Assembly (NCBI GenBank): GCA_024707365.1
Contig: JANPZV010000004.1
Location: 62,001-126,000, forward strand
DNA length: 64,000 bases
Reading direction: 5' to 3'
Source: Terricaulis sp.
GTDB lineage: Bacteria > Pseudomonadota > Alphaproteobacteria > Caulobacterales > Aquidulcibacteraceae
Shown here piece after piece: positions 18,296 to 28,559 of the stretch. Each line of letters opens with the position of its first letter. Position 1 is the stretch's first letter. The translations under genes and the position numbers were made by a program. The notes beneath the pieces were generated by a model. The model did not search any database, was not told the DNA's origin, and was given only the letters and a program-made list of their open reading frames with translations.

Positions 18296-19720
18296 ATGAT
18301 CCCCATCACCGAATTCAAAGGCCGCGACGTTGCGGTGTTTGGGCTGGCGCGCACTGGCCTTGCGGCGGCCAAAGCGCTGATGGCCTGGCGGCGCGCGCGT
18401 TTATGCGTGGGATGATAACGATAGCTCACGCGCCGCAGCGGAAGCGGCGGGCGTGCCGGTTTCGGATATCAACTCGCGCGATTGGCGCAGCTTCGCGGCG
18501 CTGATCCTATCGCCCGGCGTGCCGCTCACATTTCCCGAGCCGCATCGCGTCGTCACGCTGGCGGAAGCCACGGGCGTGCCGATCATGAGCGATATCGAGC
18601 TCTTTGCGCGCGCCGTGAACGCGCTGGCGCCCACGCAACGCCCGAAGTTGATCGGCGTCACCGGCACCAACGGCAAATCCACCACCTCGGCGCTGATCGC
18701 CCACATCCTCAAGGAAGCGGGCAAGGATGTGCGCCTGGGCGGCAATATCGGGGCTGCCATGCTGGAGCAGCCGCCGCTGCATGCTGGCGCGTATTATGTG
18801 ATCGAGCTTTCGTCGTTTCAGCTCGATCTTACCTCGTCGCTGCGGCTGGACGTGGCGGTGTGGCTCAACACCACGCCCGATCACCTCGATCGCCACGGCG
18901 ATATGACCGCCTACGTCGCCGCCAAGAAGCGCATCTTCCTCAATCAAGGCGCGGGCGATACGGCCGTGATCGGCGTGGACGATGAATATTGCGCCGCGAT
19001 CTGCACCGAGCTCACACGCACCGGCGCGCAGCAAGTTTCGCCGATCTCCGCCGGGCAAGCTTTAGGGCGCGGGGTCAGCGCGCTTGGCGGCAAGCTGATC
19101 GATGCGCTGGGCGCGCGCGCCGAAACGGCGGCCGATCTCACCAAGGCGCCGGCGCTGGCCGGGCGCCACAACGCGCAGAACGCCGCCGCCGCGTACGCCG
19201 CCGCGCGCGCGCTGGGCGTGGATGCGCGCGCGCGATCGTGCAAGCCTTCACCAGCTTCGCCGGCCTGCCGCATCGGCTTGAGCGCGTGGCCACGATCGAG
19301 GGCGTGCGCTTCGTCAATGACAGCAAAGCCACCAATGCGAACGCGGCGGCCCAAGCGCTGGCGGTATATCCGCGCATTTACTGGATCGCCGGGGGCGTGG
19401 CCAAAGAGGGCGGCATCCATGAGCTCGCCCCGTTTTTCCCACGCATAGCGCGCGCCTATCTGATCGGCCAATCCGCCGGTGATTTCGCTGACGTGCTTGA
19501 GGGCAACGCCAATCTCACCATGGCGGGCAACCTGGAAGCGGCGGTGAAGCTCGCCTTCGCCGACGCCAAAGCTTCGGGCGAGCCGCATCCGGTTGTGCTG
19601 CTCTCGCCCGCTTGCGCGTCTTACGATCAATTCCGCTCTTACGAGGAGCGCGGCGATAAGTTCAAAGCGTATGTGAAGGCGCTGGCGCAAACCGGCGCGC
19701 GGGCGGGGGATCGGATTTGA
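18296..19720 (+). CDS. murD: UDP-MurNAc-Ala:D-Glu ligase MurD (two frameshifts)
   Basis: The corrected protein has about 474 residues. It has the N-terminal VFGLARTGLAAAKAL nucleotide-fold loop, then SPGVPLTFP, the P-loop [30 protein letters not shown] and the C-terminal NDSKATNANA and LLSPACASYDQF signatures. It adds D-glutamate to UDP-MurNAc-L-Ala. Frameshifts lie near 18390 and near 19235, the latter an extra CG in GATGCGCGCGCG. The TGA overlaps the TTG start of ftsW. Confidence 0.92.
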
Positions 19721-20808
19721 GCGCGGCGTGGGCCGAACGTGCAAGCGCTGCGTTCGATCGCTTCCGCACTTATGACCGCGCGCTGCTGCTGATCGCGATC
19801 ACGCTGCTGGCGATCGGCATTGTGCTTTCCATGGCTGCGAGCCCCGCCGCCACCGCGCGCATCCGCATAGACGAAGCGTTCTATTTTGCCGCGCGCCAGG
19901 CCGCTTATGCGGGGCTGGGCGTTATCGTTATGCTGGCGGCCGCTTCGCTCGATCCGCGCGCGCTGCGGCGCCTTGCTACTATTCTGGCCGCGATTTTCTT
20001 GCCGCTCTGCGCGCTCGCCGCTTGGATCGGGCCGGAGATCAAGGGCGCGCACCGTTGGTTTGATTTTGGGCTGTTCTCAGTGCAGCCGGCGGAAATTCTA
20101 AAGCCGGCTTTGATCGTGGTGTGGGCCTGGATGCTCAGCGAAAGCATGAAGCATCCGGGGTTTCCGGGGCGGATCGTGTGCATCGTGCTCTATGGCCTCG
20201 CGGCGGCGGCGCTGATGAGCCAGCCTGATCTTGGGCAAACCGCGCTGCTTGGGCTTGCGCTCGCGCCGATGCTGTTTCTCTCGGGTATGGCGGTGCGCTG
20301 GCTGCTCGGCGGCGCCGCGCTGATGGTGATCGCGGCGCGCGCGGTCTATGAATTTTTCCCGCATGCGCGCGAACGCTGGGATGCGTTCATGGGCGAGCCT
20401 GGTTTTCAAGTCGGCCGCGCGCTCGATGCGATCGCGGCGGGCGGGGTGTTTGGGCGCGGGCCGGGCGAGGGCGTGATCAAGCGCGGCTTGCCTGATGCGC
20501 ATGCTGATTTCGTGTTTGCGGTGGCGGCCGAAGAATTTGGCTTGCTGGCCTCGTTGGGATTGATCGCGCTGTTTGGCGTGCTGGCGTTTCGCGGGCTTTC
20601 GCGCGCGAGCCGTTTGAACGAGCCGTTCGAGCAGCTCGCCGCCGCTGGTCTTGTCACGTTGCTTGTCGGGCAGGCGGCGATCCATATCGCGGTGAATTTG
20701 AGCCTGCTGCCGGCGAAGGGCATGACGCTGCCGTTCATCTCGTTCGGCGGATCGTCCATGATCGGAACCGCGCTCGCGTTCGGCTTTTTGCTTGTCGCTG
20801 CTGCGTGA
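19717..20808 (+). CDS. ftsW: Septal peptidoglycan glycosyltransferase FtsW
   Basis: The 363-residue SEDS-family membrane protein has about ten helices and the signatures SMAASPAATARI near the start, PAEILKPALIV in the middle and LPFISFGGSSM at the end. FtsW polymerises lipid II into septal glycan together with FtsI. The likely start is a TTG at 19717 that overlaps the murD stop (TTGA). Position between murD and murG supports FtsW rather than RodA. The frame is intact. Confidence 0.93.
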   Translation: MSAAWAERASAAFDRFRTYDRALLLIAITLLAIGIVLSMAASPAATARIRIDEAFYFAARQAAYAGLGVIVMLAAASLDPRALRRLATILAAIFLPLCALAAWIGPEIKGAHRWFDFGLFSVQPAEILKPALIVVWAWMLSESMKHPGFPGRIVCIVLYGLAAAALMSQPDLGQTALLGLALAPMLFLSGMAVRWLLGGAALMVIAARAVYEFFPHARERWDAFMGEPGFQVGRALDAIAAGGVFGRGPGEGVIKRGLPDAHADFVFAVAAEEFGLLASLGLIALFGVLAFRGLSRASRLNEPFEQLAAAGLVTLLVGQAAIHIAVNLSLLPAKGMTLPFISFGGSSMIGTALAFGFLLVAAA

Positions 20809-20852
20809 TAGGCCGGGCGCTTATCTCTATGTCGAGCGCAGGCCAGATTGAG

Positions 20853-21943
20853 ATGTCGAAAAAAATCGTGGTGATCGCCGCGGGCGGAACCGGCGGGCAT
20901 TTGTTTCCCGCCGCCGCGTTCGCCGAAGAAATGTTCCGCCGCGGCTGGCGCGTGTTTCTGATGACGGACGCGCGCGGGCGCCGCTACGCCGAAGGCTTTC
21001 CCGCTGAGCGGATTGATGACGTGCCCGCCGCCAGCATCGGCGCCAATCCGTTCAAGGCCGTGCCGGCCGCGTTCAAGATTATGCGCGGCATTGACGCCGC
21101 CAAGAAGCGCTTCAAGGAGCAACCGCCCGCGCTTGTGGCCGGCTTTGGCGGTTATCCTTCCTTCCCAGCATTGATGGCTGCGCGCGCGCAGAAAATTCCG
21201 ATCCTGATCCATGAGCAGAATTCCGTGCTTGGCCGCGTGAACCGCGCGATGGCCGGCAGCGCCGCTGTGGTGGCGTGCGGGTTTGAGCGGCTGGATCGGC
21301 TCCCGGTCAGCGCCGCGAGCCGCAAGCATGTCGTCGGCAATCCGGTGCGTTCGCCGATCCTCGCGGTGCGGGAGCGGCCCTATCGGAAGCGCCAGCCGGC
21401 GGGCGGCTCAATTTGCTGATCATCGGCGGTAGCCAGGGCGCGCGGCTGTTTGGCGATGTGATCCCCGCCGCCATCGCCATGTTGCCGCCTGAGTTGAAAA
21501 GCCGGCTCGATGTCGTGCACCAGGTGCGCGAGGAGCAATTGACGGCGGCCAAGAAGGTTTATGAGAAAGCCAAGGTGAAAGCGGAGGCCGCGCCGTTCTT
21601 CACCGAGATGGGCCAGCGCTTGGGCGCGGCGCATCTGGTGATCGCGCGCGCGGGCGCTTCCTCCGTCACCGAGCTGCAGGTGGCGGGCCGGCCCGCCATC
21701 CTGGTGCCGTTCGCCGCCGCGGCCGACGATCACCAGACCGCGAACGCAGAAGGGCTCACCGCCGTCGGCGCGGCTGATCTGTTCACCGAAGCTGAATTTA
21801 CCCCGGACGTGCTGGCCGCCTGCCTTGAGCGGCGCCTGGCGGATCCGCATGGGCTCGCGGTGCGCGCCGCCGCCGCCCGCGCCGCCGCCAAGCCCGAAGC
21901 GGCCAAGGCCCTGGCCGATCTGGCTGAGGAAGAGGCGCTCTAA
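20853..21943 (+). CDS. murG: Lipid II synthase MurG (one frameshift)
   Basis: MurG adds GlcNAc to lipid I on the inner face of the membrane. The product, about 363 residues, opens with KKIVVIAAGGTGGHLFPA. GFGGYPSFPAL, HEQNSVLGRVNR and IGGSQGARLF follow, then the acceptor-loop ARAGASSVTEL and LVPFAAAADDHQ. One C is missing near 21380 (TATCGG should be TATCCGG), restoring RPYPEAPAGG. The ATG at 20853 is chosen for the family N-terminus; in-frame starts at 20829 and 20805 are possible. Confidence 0.93.
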
Positions 21944-22030
21944 AAAACCTGGCCCCGCCCGCATCCGGGGCCGCCTTTGGCGGCGGATAGGGTTCAGAAG
22001 GCCGGTTTGGCGGCCTTGGAGGGCAAGCAC

Positions 22031-22174
22031 ATGGAAGAGCTGTTCCGCGATTTTTGGTGGCTGATGTTCCCGCTGTTTGGGATGGTGCTGGCGTTTCGCG
22101 GCCAAGCCAACGAATTTGCCCGCCGTGAGCGCGTGCTCGCCGAGGCCGAACGCAATCTGGAGAGCCGCCCGTGA
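22031..22174 (+). CDS. Small membrane protein in the murG-murC interval (first of two)
   Basis: This 47-residue protein starts MEELFRDFWWLMFPLFGMVL, a single membrane segment, and continues as a charged helix (ANEFARRERVLAEAERNLE). The next gene product begins with a very similar FWWLIFPIFGMAMAF segment, so the two are related. GGAGGG lies before the ATG at 22031. The stop overlaps the next GTG (GTGA), indicating coupling. Function is unknown; the position suggests envelope or signalling work with the sigma factor gene downstream. Confidence 0.65.
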   Translation: MEELFRDFWWLMFPLFGMVLAFRGQANEFARRERVLAEAERNLESRP

Positions 22175-22572
22175 CCTTCGCTGAATTCTTCTATTCCTTT
22201 TGGTGGCTGATCTTTCCGATCTTCGGCATGGCGATGGCCTTCCAGGGCGCGGGCCAAAGCGAAAAGCGCCAGCGCCGCACGCTCGATCTGATCCGCTCTT
22301 ATGTGGAGCAGGGCAAAGAGCCGCCGCCCGAATTGCTCAAGCTCGCCCAGAAAAGCGATGATGATTGGGGCATGGGCGGCGTCGGCGGCGGCGGCGGGCA
22401 AAATTCCAGCGCCTGGACCTTCGTGGTGTTCGCGGCGCTCGCGGCGGGGTTTGGCACCGGCTATTGGTTCGTGCGCGCGGAAGATTTCGCTTTCGCTTTC
22501 CTGATCGTGGCCGTGACGATGGGCGTGCTCGCGCTGGGCGCGCTTGGCATCCTGATCTTCGGACGCAAGTAG
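22171..22572 (+). CDS. Membrane protein in the murG-murC interval (second of two)
   Basis: The 133-residue protein has an N-terminal membrane segment with the FWWLIFPIFGMAMAF motif shared with the preceding gene. A charged helix and a Gly-rich linker (about residues 66-75) follow, then two further membrane helices (about 78-130). No named family is recognised. It starts with a GTG overlapping the previous stop and ends seven bases before the sigma factor gene, so the four small genes from 22031 to 23435 look like one unit. Confidence 0.65.
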   Translation: MTFAEFFYSFWWLIFPIFGMAMAFQGAGQSEKRQRRTLDLIRSYVEQGKEPPPELLKLAQKSDDDWGMGGVGGGGGQNSSAWTFVVFAALAAGFGTGYWFVRAEDFAFAFLIVAVTMGVLALGALGILIFGRK

Positions 22573-22579
22573 CAAGCTG

Positions 22580-23128
22580 ATGGACGCCGCCTCCGAGGCG
22601 CGCCTCCTGGGATTAGCTCGCAAAGGCGATATGCGCGCCTTCGGCTCTTTGGTCGATGCGCATCAGCCGGCGGTGCGCGCTTTCTTGCGCCGCCTCACCG
22701 GCTCCTACGCCGATGCGGACGACATCGCCCAAGATGCGTTCGCCAGAACCTGGGAAGTGCTGAACCGTTATGACGGCCGCGCCTCGCTGCGCAGCTTTAT
22801 CTGCGGGGTGGCGTTTCAATATTGGCGGCGCGGCCGCCGCGCGGAGGGCCGGCGCCTGGCGCGCGACACCGCCTACGCCGATCTCGAAGACGCCCACCAT
22901 GACGCGCCGCAGATGACGCCGGAGCGGCTGGCGTTGCGCCGCGCGATGGAGGATCTGCCGCCCGATCAGCGCGCCGCGCTGGCGCTGTGCTTGGGCCAGG
23001 ATTTCACCCACCAGGAAGCGGCTGAGGCGTTGAAGCTTCCCCTCGGCACTGTGAAGTCGCATATTAATCGGGGCAGGGCGCGCCTACAGGCCGCGCTTGG
23101 CCTTAACGCAGAGCAGAACGATGCATGA
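22580..23128 (+). CDS. ECF-type RNA polymerase sigma factor
   Basis: The 182-residue protein has sigma region 2 (about residues 18-85; DADDIAQDAFARTWEVL binds core polymerase) and region 4 (about 115-170; LPPDQRAALALCL, then TVKSHINRGRARLQAAL as the helix-turn-helix). This is the two-domain ECF plan, directing polymerase to a special promoter set, often for envelope stress. The stop overlaps the next ATG by eight bases. That small membrane protein could be its membrane-bound regulator. Its place inside the dcw cluster is unusual. Confidence 0.88.
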   Translation: MDAASEARLLGLARKGDMRAFGSLVDAHQPAVRAFLRRLTGSYADADDIAQDAFARTWEVLNRYDGRASLRSFICGVAFQYWRRGRRAEGRRLARDTAYADLEDAHHDAPQMTPERLALRRAMEDLPPDQRAALALCLGQDFTHQEAAEALKLPLGTVKSHINRGRARLQAALGLNAEQNDA

Positions 23129-23435
23129 CGACCGCTCTTTAGCCGCCCTGTTGGGCGAGGCGCCGCAGACGCCCGATCCGGGCTTCCGCTTTGACGTGTT
23201 CGCCCGCGTCAGCGCACGCGCGCGCCGCCGCGCGGCGTTCGAGCGCGGGACGCTGCAAGTGGCCGCGTTCACTGGCGCTGGGCTGGTTTTGGCGCTGATC
23301 CAGTTCGCCAGCGCCGCTTCCGGCGCCTGGGGGCCGATGCTGGGCGCTGCGGGCGCGCTCGCGCTCTCGGGGGCTGTGGCCTTTACGGTGATCAAGGGCC
23401 CGAAGGCGGCGCTGGCTGTGTTCCGGCCCGCTTAA
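23121..23435 (+). CDS. Small membrane protein coupled to the ECF sigma factor, possible anti-sigma partner
   Basis: The 104-residue product has a soluble N-terminus (about residues 1-45, with [12 protein letters not shown]) followed by two membrane helices (about 48-66 and 73-92). Its ATG lies within the last codons of the sigma factor gene. Small membrane proteins encoded directly after an ECF gene are commonly its anti-sigma factor. No zinc-binding HxxxCxxC motif is present, so a classical ZAS domain is excluded and the role remains inference. Confidence 0.6.
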   Translation: MHDDRSLAALLGEAPQTPDPGFRFDVFARVSARARRRAAFERGTLQVAAFTGAGLVLALIQFASAASGAWGPMLGAAGALALSGAVAFTVIKGPKAALAVFRPA

Positions 23436-23488
23436 GCCTATCTGCCGCCGCAAGCGGCCCCTATAATCCCGGCAAATCGGGAGAGACC

Positions 23489-24904
23489 ATGCTGCGCCGC
23501 GCCATTCCGTTCGATACAGGGCCCATTCATTTCGTCGGCATCGGCGGCATCGGCATGTCCGGCATCGCCGCCGTGATGAAGAATTTCGGCTACGAGGTGA
23601 CGGGCTCGGACGCGAAGGAAAGCGCCAACACAGAGCGCCTGCGCGCCCAGGGCATCCCCATCTTCATCGGCCACAACGCTGAGAACGTCGCCAATGCCGG
23701 CGTGGTGGTGATTTCCTCGGCCATCAAGAACGGCAACCCGGAGGTGGACGCCGCGCGCGCGCGCGGGGCGCCGATCGTGCGCCGGGCTGAAATGCTGGCC
23801 GAGATCATGCGCCTGAAATGGACGGTCGCCATCGGCGGCACGCACGGCAAAACCACCACCACCTCGATGATCGCGGCCCTGCTCGACGCGGGCCAGAAAG
23901 ATCCCACCGTCATCAATGGCGGCATCATCAACGCCTATGGCGCCAATTCGCGCATCGGCGAGGGCGAGTGGATGGTGGTGGAGGCCGATGAGAGCGACGG
24001 CACCTTCACGCGCCTGCGCGCTACTGCTGTTGTCGTCACCAACATGGATCCTGAGCATCTGGATCATTACGGCTCGGTCGAGGCCATGAACGCCGCGTAT
24101 CAGACGTTCGTGGAAAATATCCCGTTCTACGGCTTTGCCGTGATGTGCCTCGATCATCCGCAGGTGCAGGCGCTGGCCGCCAATGTGCGCGATCGGCGCA
24201 TCATCTCTTACGGCTTTAACCCCCAGGCCGATGTGTGCGCGCAAAACGTGCGCCCCTCGCGCGATGGCTCGACGTTCGATGTCGTGGCCCGCCGCAAGGG
24301 CGAGGGGCCGGGCGTGACCATGCACGATCTCTTCCTGCCAGTGGCTGGCCGCCACAACGTGCAAAACGCCGTGGCCGCCATCGCCGTGGCGCGGGAGCTG
24401 GGCGTGACCGATGCGGGCATCCGCGCCGGGCTCAAGAAATTCGCCGGTGTGAAACGGCGTTTCTCCACCACCGGCTATTGGAACGAGGTGCGCATCGTCG
24501 ATGATTACGGCCATCACCCGGTCGAAATCGCCGCCGTGCTTTCGGCCGCGCGCGAGATGACGGAAGGGCGCGTGCTCGCCGTGGTGCAGCCACACCGCTA
24601 TTCGCGCTTGCGCGATCTGTTCAAGGATTTCTCCACCTGCTTCAACGACGCCGATATCGTGGCGGTGGCCGATGTGTACGCTGCGGGCGAAGCCCCGCTC
24701 GATGGGATCAGCGCGGAAACGCTCGCCGCCAGCCTCAAAGGCCACGGTCATCGCGATGCGCGCAAGCTTGCTAGCCTCGATGCGCTGCCCGATTTCGTGC
24801 GCACTGAGGCAAGGCCCGGCGACATCGTCGTCTGCCTCGGCGCCGGCGACATCACCGCCTACGCCAACGCGCTGCCCGCCAAGCTGGGCGCTGCGGCGGC
24901 TTAA
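23489..24904 (+). CDS. murC: UDP-MurNAc:L-alanine ligase MurC
   Basis: The 471-residue enzyme adds L-alanine to UDP-MurNAc, the first step of stem-peptide synthesis. The N-terminal Rossmann loop [14 protein letters not shown], the ATP loop [14 protein letters not shown] and the C-terminal [10 protein letters not shown] and [11 protein letters not shown] motifs are all present. GGGAGAG precedes the ATG at 23489. The frame is intact. Its stop overlaps the stop of the convergent lipoprotein gene. Confidence 0.95.
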   Translation: MLRRAIPFDTGPIHFVGIGGIGMSGIAAVMKNFGYEVTGSDAKESANTERLRAQGIPIFIGHNAENVANAGVVVISSAIKNGNPEVDAARARGAPIVRRAEMLAEIMRLKWTVAIGGTHGKTTTTSMIAALLDAGQKDPTVINGGIINAYGANSRIGEGEWMVVEADESDGTFTRLRATAVVVTNMDPEHLDHYGSVEAMNAAYQTFVENIPFYGFAVMCLDHPQVQALAANVRDRRIISYGFNPQADVCAQNVRPSRDGSTFDVVARRKGEGPGVTMHDLFLPVAGRHNVQNAVAAIAVARELGVTDAGIRAGLKKFAGVKRRFSTTGYWNEVRIVDDYGHHPVEIAAVLSAAREMTEGRVLAVVQPHRYSRLRDLFKDFSTCFNDADIVAVADVYAAGEAPLDGISAETLAASLKGHGHRDARKLASLDALPDFVRTEARPGDIVVCLGAGDITAYANALPAKLGAAAA

Positions 24905-25371
24905 GGCTCAGGCATCAGCCGCGCGCGCAAGGCGCGCACGCGCGTGAGCAAGGGCTGCGCTTCGCTGAGCGGCGCGCCGAAATCGAACGTGATGCTGCGC
25001 GCGCCGTTGATGCTCAAGGTCTCTGCGCCGCCATCGGCGCAATCGGGGCAGCCGATCACATCGGGCAGCGCGCTGAGATCAGCCTGAGCGGCAAGGCGCG
25101 CGAACGCATCCCATTCAGCGGCTGAAAGCGGCGCCGTAAAGCGCTGGTCCGGCAGGTCGGGCGCGCCGCGCCCGCCGCGCGCTTGGCGCGTCAGCACCGC
25201 GCCCGCTGCGCTGATCTCCAGCCGCGTCGTGCAATAGCCCACGCACATGCCGAACGATGTGGTGGAGACGATCTGGCGGATGTCCGCCCGCGCTTGCGGC
25301 GTGCTCGCGCATGCGGCGAGTGCGAGCAGCGCGGCAAGAAGCCCGAACCTCGCACATGAGATCGTTGGCAC
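24901..25371 (-). CDS. Lipoprotein with a DUF6438-like domain
   Basis: The 156-residue protein has a lipoprotein signal ending LAACAS (lipidated Cys near residue 21). The domain contains [14 protein letters not shown] with two cysteines, a middle [10 protein letters not shown] helix and a [16 protein letters not shown] hairpin; this pattern fits DUF6438, whose function is unknown. The start is a GTG at 25371 with GGGAGG eight bases upstream. A 12-G tract (12 C on the coding strand) lies 24 bases further up. It is read against the dcw genes. Confidence 0.7.
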   Translation of the reverse strand: MPTISCARFGLLAALLALAACASTPQARADIRQIVSTTSFGMCVGYCTTRLEISAAGAVLTRQARGGRGAPDLPDQRFTAPLSAAEWDAFARLAAQADLSALPDVIGCPDCADGGAETLSINGARSITFDFGAPLSEAQPLLTRVRALRARLMPEP

Positions 25372-25394
25372 TGCTGGAGCCTCCCTGCGTGTTT

Positions 25395-25406
25395 GGGGGG
25401 GGGGGG
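25395..25406. repeat. G12 homopolymer tract
   Basis: Twelve consecutive G residues lie between the lipoprotein gene (reading left from 25371) and the HAD gene (reading right from 25506). It is the longest single-base run I noticed. In this assembly homopolymer length is unreliable. Confidence 0.85.
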
Positions 25407-25505
25407 CTATCGCTCCCCGAGATTTGCGGCGAATTGTAGTCCATTCGGGCGCCTGGAGCCGAAACGATTTGACCCAGGCCGCGACTCACGGCGCCAAGGT
25501 CAGCC

Positions 25506-26370
25506 ATGGCCGATACAGCATCCCGCAAACCTGTCCCGCTGCGCGCGGCTATCGTCTATGATTTTGACGGCACGCTCGCGCGCGGCAATCTTCAGGAACG
25601 CAGCTTCATCCCCGACATCGCCGGCATGAAGCACGCCGATTTCTGGCTCGACGTGAAGCGCCTCGCCAAAGCTGAGGATGCGGATGAGATCCTCGTCTAT
25701 ATGCACCTGATGCTCGATCGCGCGCGCGCAGCGGGGCATCCGGTCACGCGCAAGCAATTGCAGCAGAGCGGATCAGATCCTGATTTCTTCGATGGGCTCG
25801 ATCATTGGTTTGATCGCATCAACGCCTTTGGCGATGATATGGGCCTGCAGCTGGATCATTACGTTGTCTCTTCCGGCATCTATGAGATGATCGAAGGCTG
25901 CCCCTTGTTTGGCCGCTTCCGGCAAGTGTTCGCCTCGCGCTATCTCTATGACGCGAACGGGGGAGGCCAAATGGCCTTCGGTGGCGATCAATTACACCAC
26001 CAAGACGCAATTTCTTTTCCGCATCAACAAAGGCATCGATAACGTCCACGATACCGAGGCGATCAATCGCTGGCTGCATAATGATGCGCGCGCCGTGCCG
26101 TTTGAGCGCATGATCTTCATTGGCGATGGCGATACCGACATCCCCTCGATGAAGATGGTCACAAGCCAAGGCGGCTGCGCCATCGCCGTGCTCGACCCCT
26201 ATCAATGGACAGAGCCGCGTAGCCTCGACAAAGTCTCGCGCCTCATCGCCGAGGATCGCGTCTCTTACGTCGCGCCCGCCGATTACATGCCGCAAAGCCA
26301 GCTCGACGTGATCGTCAAAGGCGCGCTGGGCCGGATCGCCCTGCGCGCCGGTTTGAAGGTTGCGCCTTAG
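25506..26370 (+). CDS. HAD-superfamily phosphatase (one frameshift)
   Basis: The corrected product has about 287 residues. The first HAD motif is YDFDGTLARGN (nucleophile Asp in DxDGT), the second the Ser of VVSSGIYEM, and the last FIGDGDTDIPSMK with its acidic pair. A GTL start with an inserted helical cap is the usual serine phosphatase-like layout; the substrate is unknown. One extra G near 25962 (AACGGGGGAGG) breaks the frame. It lies between murC and murB on the same strand. Confidence 0.8.
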
Positions 26371-26741
26371 CTGCCGGTGGCTTCCGGCTCTTCCGGCTTG
26401 CGCTGGATCGAAACCACGCTGTAGCGGTTTTGCGGTTCGCCGCCGATGATCTCAACGCCGAGCCCGTTGCCGACGCAAATCCAATTGGTGGGAGAGCGGA
26501 TGGCGATGGCTTGCGTCCAATCGAGATCGCGCGCGTTCCAATTGGTGGTGAGGATGTAATAGCGGCCGCGCGCGCGCACTTCGATATTGTGATTGTCGAT
26601 CACGCCGTAGCCGAAAATATCGTCATTGCGGAAGCAATCTTGCGCGGGCGCCGCCGCGCTCGCGGTTTGCTCGGAAGCGCCGGTGCTGGAGCATGCGGCG
26701 AGCGTGAGGGCCGCCGCAGCGAGGAAAAGTGAACGAAGCAT
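26367..26741 (-). CDS. Lipoprotein, DUF6491-like
   Basis: The 124-residue protein has a lipoprotein signal ending LAACSS. The mature part contains DCFRNDDIFGYGVIDN, YYILTTNWNARDLDW, then WICVGNGLGVEI and a YSVVSIQR end. This arrangement matches DUF6491 lipoproteins, which are of unknown function. It overlaps the HAD stop by four bases on the opposite strand and starts 107 bases before murB, which reads the other way. The ATG at 26741 is preferred to the TTG one codon earlier. Confidence 0.7.
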   Translation of the reverse strand: MLRSLFLAAAALTLAACSSTGASEQTASAAAPAQDCFRNDDIFGYGVIDNHNIEVRARGRYYILTTNWNARDLDWTQAIAIRSPTNWICVGNGLGVEIIGGEPQNRYSVVSIQRKPEEPEATGS

Positions 26742-26848
26742 CAAGCGTGTCTCCCAATATAGCCGTCGCCACTATGGCGCCGCATTTCAGGGCTGGCGAG
26801 CGCAGCAGCGCGTTGACGGGCGCTAAAACCGTGCGATAGCCATCAAGA

Positions 26849-27763
26849 ATGAGTGAATTGGATTGGCCCTCGGTGCGCGGCAAGCTTCTCAAGCAAGAAA
26901 GCCTTGCGCCCTTTACCTGGTTTCGCGTTGGCGGGCCGGCGGATGCGCTGTTCATTCCCGCCGACGCTGATGATCTCGGCGCGTTTCTGGAGAGCTTGCC
27001 TCTACACATTCCCGTTACAATGCTCGGCGTCGGCTCCAATGTGATTGTGCGCGATGGCGGGATTGAAGGCGTTGTCATCCGCCTTGCGGGCCGCGCCTTC
27101 GCCGATATTCGCATTGATGCGGAGAGCAACACGCTCAGCGCGGGCGCGGGCGCGCTTGATGCGATGGTCGCCAAAGCTGCGGCGAAGGCGGGGCTCGGCG
27201 GGCTCGAATTTTTCGCCGGCATCCCCGGCACGATCGGCGGCGCGCTGACGATGAACGCAGGATGCTATGGGAGCGAAACCAAGGACGTGCTCATCTCCGC
27301 CTGGGGCTTTGACCGGAGCGGGCGAAAGCGCACGTTCAGCGCCGCTGAGTTTGGCTTCACTTATCGCCGCAACGCGATCGCAGAGCCGATTCATTGGGTC
27401 GAGGCGGTGTTCGCGGCGCGCCCTTCGACGCCGGAAGCCGTCAGCGCGCGCATGGCGGAGATCACCAGCCAGCGTGAGAGCAGCCAGCCGATCCGCGATA
27501 AAACTGGCGGCTCCACCTTCAAGAACCCGCTCGGCGCCGATGGCCACAAGCTCTCGGCCTGGAAGCTGGTGGATGAAGCGGGCATGCGCGGCGCGCGCCG
27601 GGGCGGCGCCCAAGTCAGCGAAAAGCACGCCAATTTCCTGATCAACACTGGCGAAGCCAGCGCCGCCGATATCGAAGGCTTGGGCGAGGATGTGCGCGCG
27701 GCCGTGCAGGCCAAGCACGGCGTTGCGCTTGATTGGGAAATCAAGCGCATCGGCCGGCCATGA
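26849..27763 (+). CDS. murB: UDP-N-acetylenolpyruvoylglucosamine reductase MurB
   Basis: The 304-residue flavoenzyme reduces UDP-GlcNAc-enolpyruvate to UDP-MurNAc with NADPH. The FAD-binding segment [38 protein letters not shown] and MNAGCYGSE are visible. The catalytic serine lies in GGSTFKNP and the second substrate loop in [12 protein letters not shown]. This is the short (type IIa-like) form without the extra domain. The frame is intact, and ATG at 26849 is directly after a promoter-sized divergent gap. Confidence 0.95.
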   Translation: MSELDWPSVRGKLLKQESLAPFTWFRVGGPADALFIPADADDLGAFLESLPLHIPVTMLGVGSNVIVRDGGIEGVVIRLAGRAFADIRIDAESNTLSAGAGALDAMVAKAAAKAGLGGLEFFAGIPGTIGGALTMNAGCYGSETKDVLISAWGFDRSGRKRTFSAAEFGFTYRRNAIAEPIHWVEAVFAARPSTPEAVSARMAEITSQRESSQPIRDKTGGSTFKNPLGADGHKLSAWKLVDEAGMRGARRGGAQVSEKHANFLINTGEASAADIEGLGEDVRAAVQAKHGVALDWEIKRIGRP

Positions 27764-27772
27764 TACGCCCGT

Positions 27773-28345
27773 CTAATCGCCGCGCTTGAAGATGTCGGCC
27801 GCGCGCGCCTGCGCGATGCCGGCAAGGTCGTTTGCGCGCGCGGCGAAGCGCGCATCGCTCGCATAAAGCGCAACCAGCAGCGCGAACGCTGAAAGAGCCA
27901 GCACGCCAACCCCCGCAAGGCGCGAGGCTTGCCCGGCTGTGTGCGGCGGCGCAGGCTTGGCGGGCGGCTCCATCATAGGCGCTGACGCGCGCGGCGGGCT
28001 TAGCAAAGCGCGCCAGGCGTTTTTCGCGGCGCGCCCCTTGGGCAAAGGCTTGACCAGCGCCCCGAGCGGCGCAGGCGGCGTCGCCGCGTCGGTGCGCAGG
28101 CAGGTCAGCCGCTTGGCCGCCGCCGCCTTTTTACCCGCCCAGCGCAAGTCCGGCCGTCGCGCCGCATCGCGCGACCAAAGCAGCACCACGTTGTCGGCTT
28201 CCGCCAGAAGCTTTTCCCGGTCACGCCCAGCGTCGGGCAGGGTGCTCACGGCATAGCCAAGCTGCGCCAAGGTCCAGGCGATGTCGGCGGCGAGCGCCCG
28301 CGCGCTCGGCGCGTGCGCGAGAATTACGAGAGGCGAAGGTTTCAT
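27773..28345 (-). CDS. TIR-like domain protein with C-terminal membrane anchor
   Basis: The 190-residue product starts SPLVILAHAPSARALAADI, a TIR-type first strand and helix, followed by NVVLLWSRDAA (strand D). The catalytic Glu usually found as W-E in enzymatic TIR domains is replaced here (RWAGKK), so NADase activity is doubtful. A Pro-rich linker (about residues 105-135) leads to one membrane helix (LAGVGVLALSAFALLVAL) and a short tail. It is read against the cluster between murB and ddl. TIR assignment is moderate because the domain is short and diverged. Confidence 0.55.
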   Translation of the reverse strand: MKPSPLVILAHAPSARALAADIAWTLAQLGYAVSTLPDAGRDREKLLAEADNVVLLWSRDAARRPDLRWAGKKAAAAKRLTCLRTDAATPPAPLGALVKPLPKGRAAKNAWRALLSPPRASAPMMEPPAKPAPPHTAGQASRLAGVGVLALSAFALLVALYASDARFAARANDLAGIAQARAADIFKRGD

Positions 28346-28559
28346 CGCGGCGGATGGTAGCCGTTGCTGCGGGCTGCGCGCCAAGCGCGCGCGTCTTTGG
28401 TAAAGGCGCGGAAGCGTCCAGGCGCCTCTGTGCGCGGCGCCTACGCCTAAAAAAGAAGGCGCAGGCGGCGGCGCAAACGCGAAAATGCGCGCCTTTGCCC
28501 CGACGGCTTAACAGCGCGTTGCCGCCCATGCCCGCGCTTTAGACAAGCTCAACACTATT

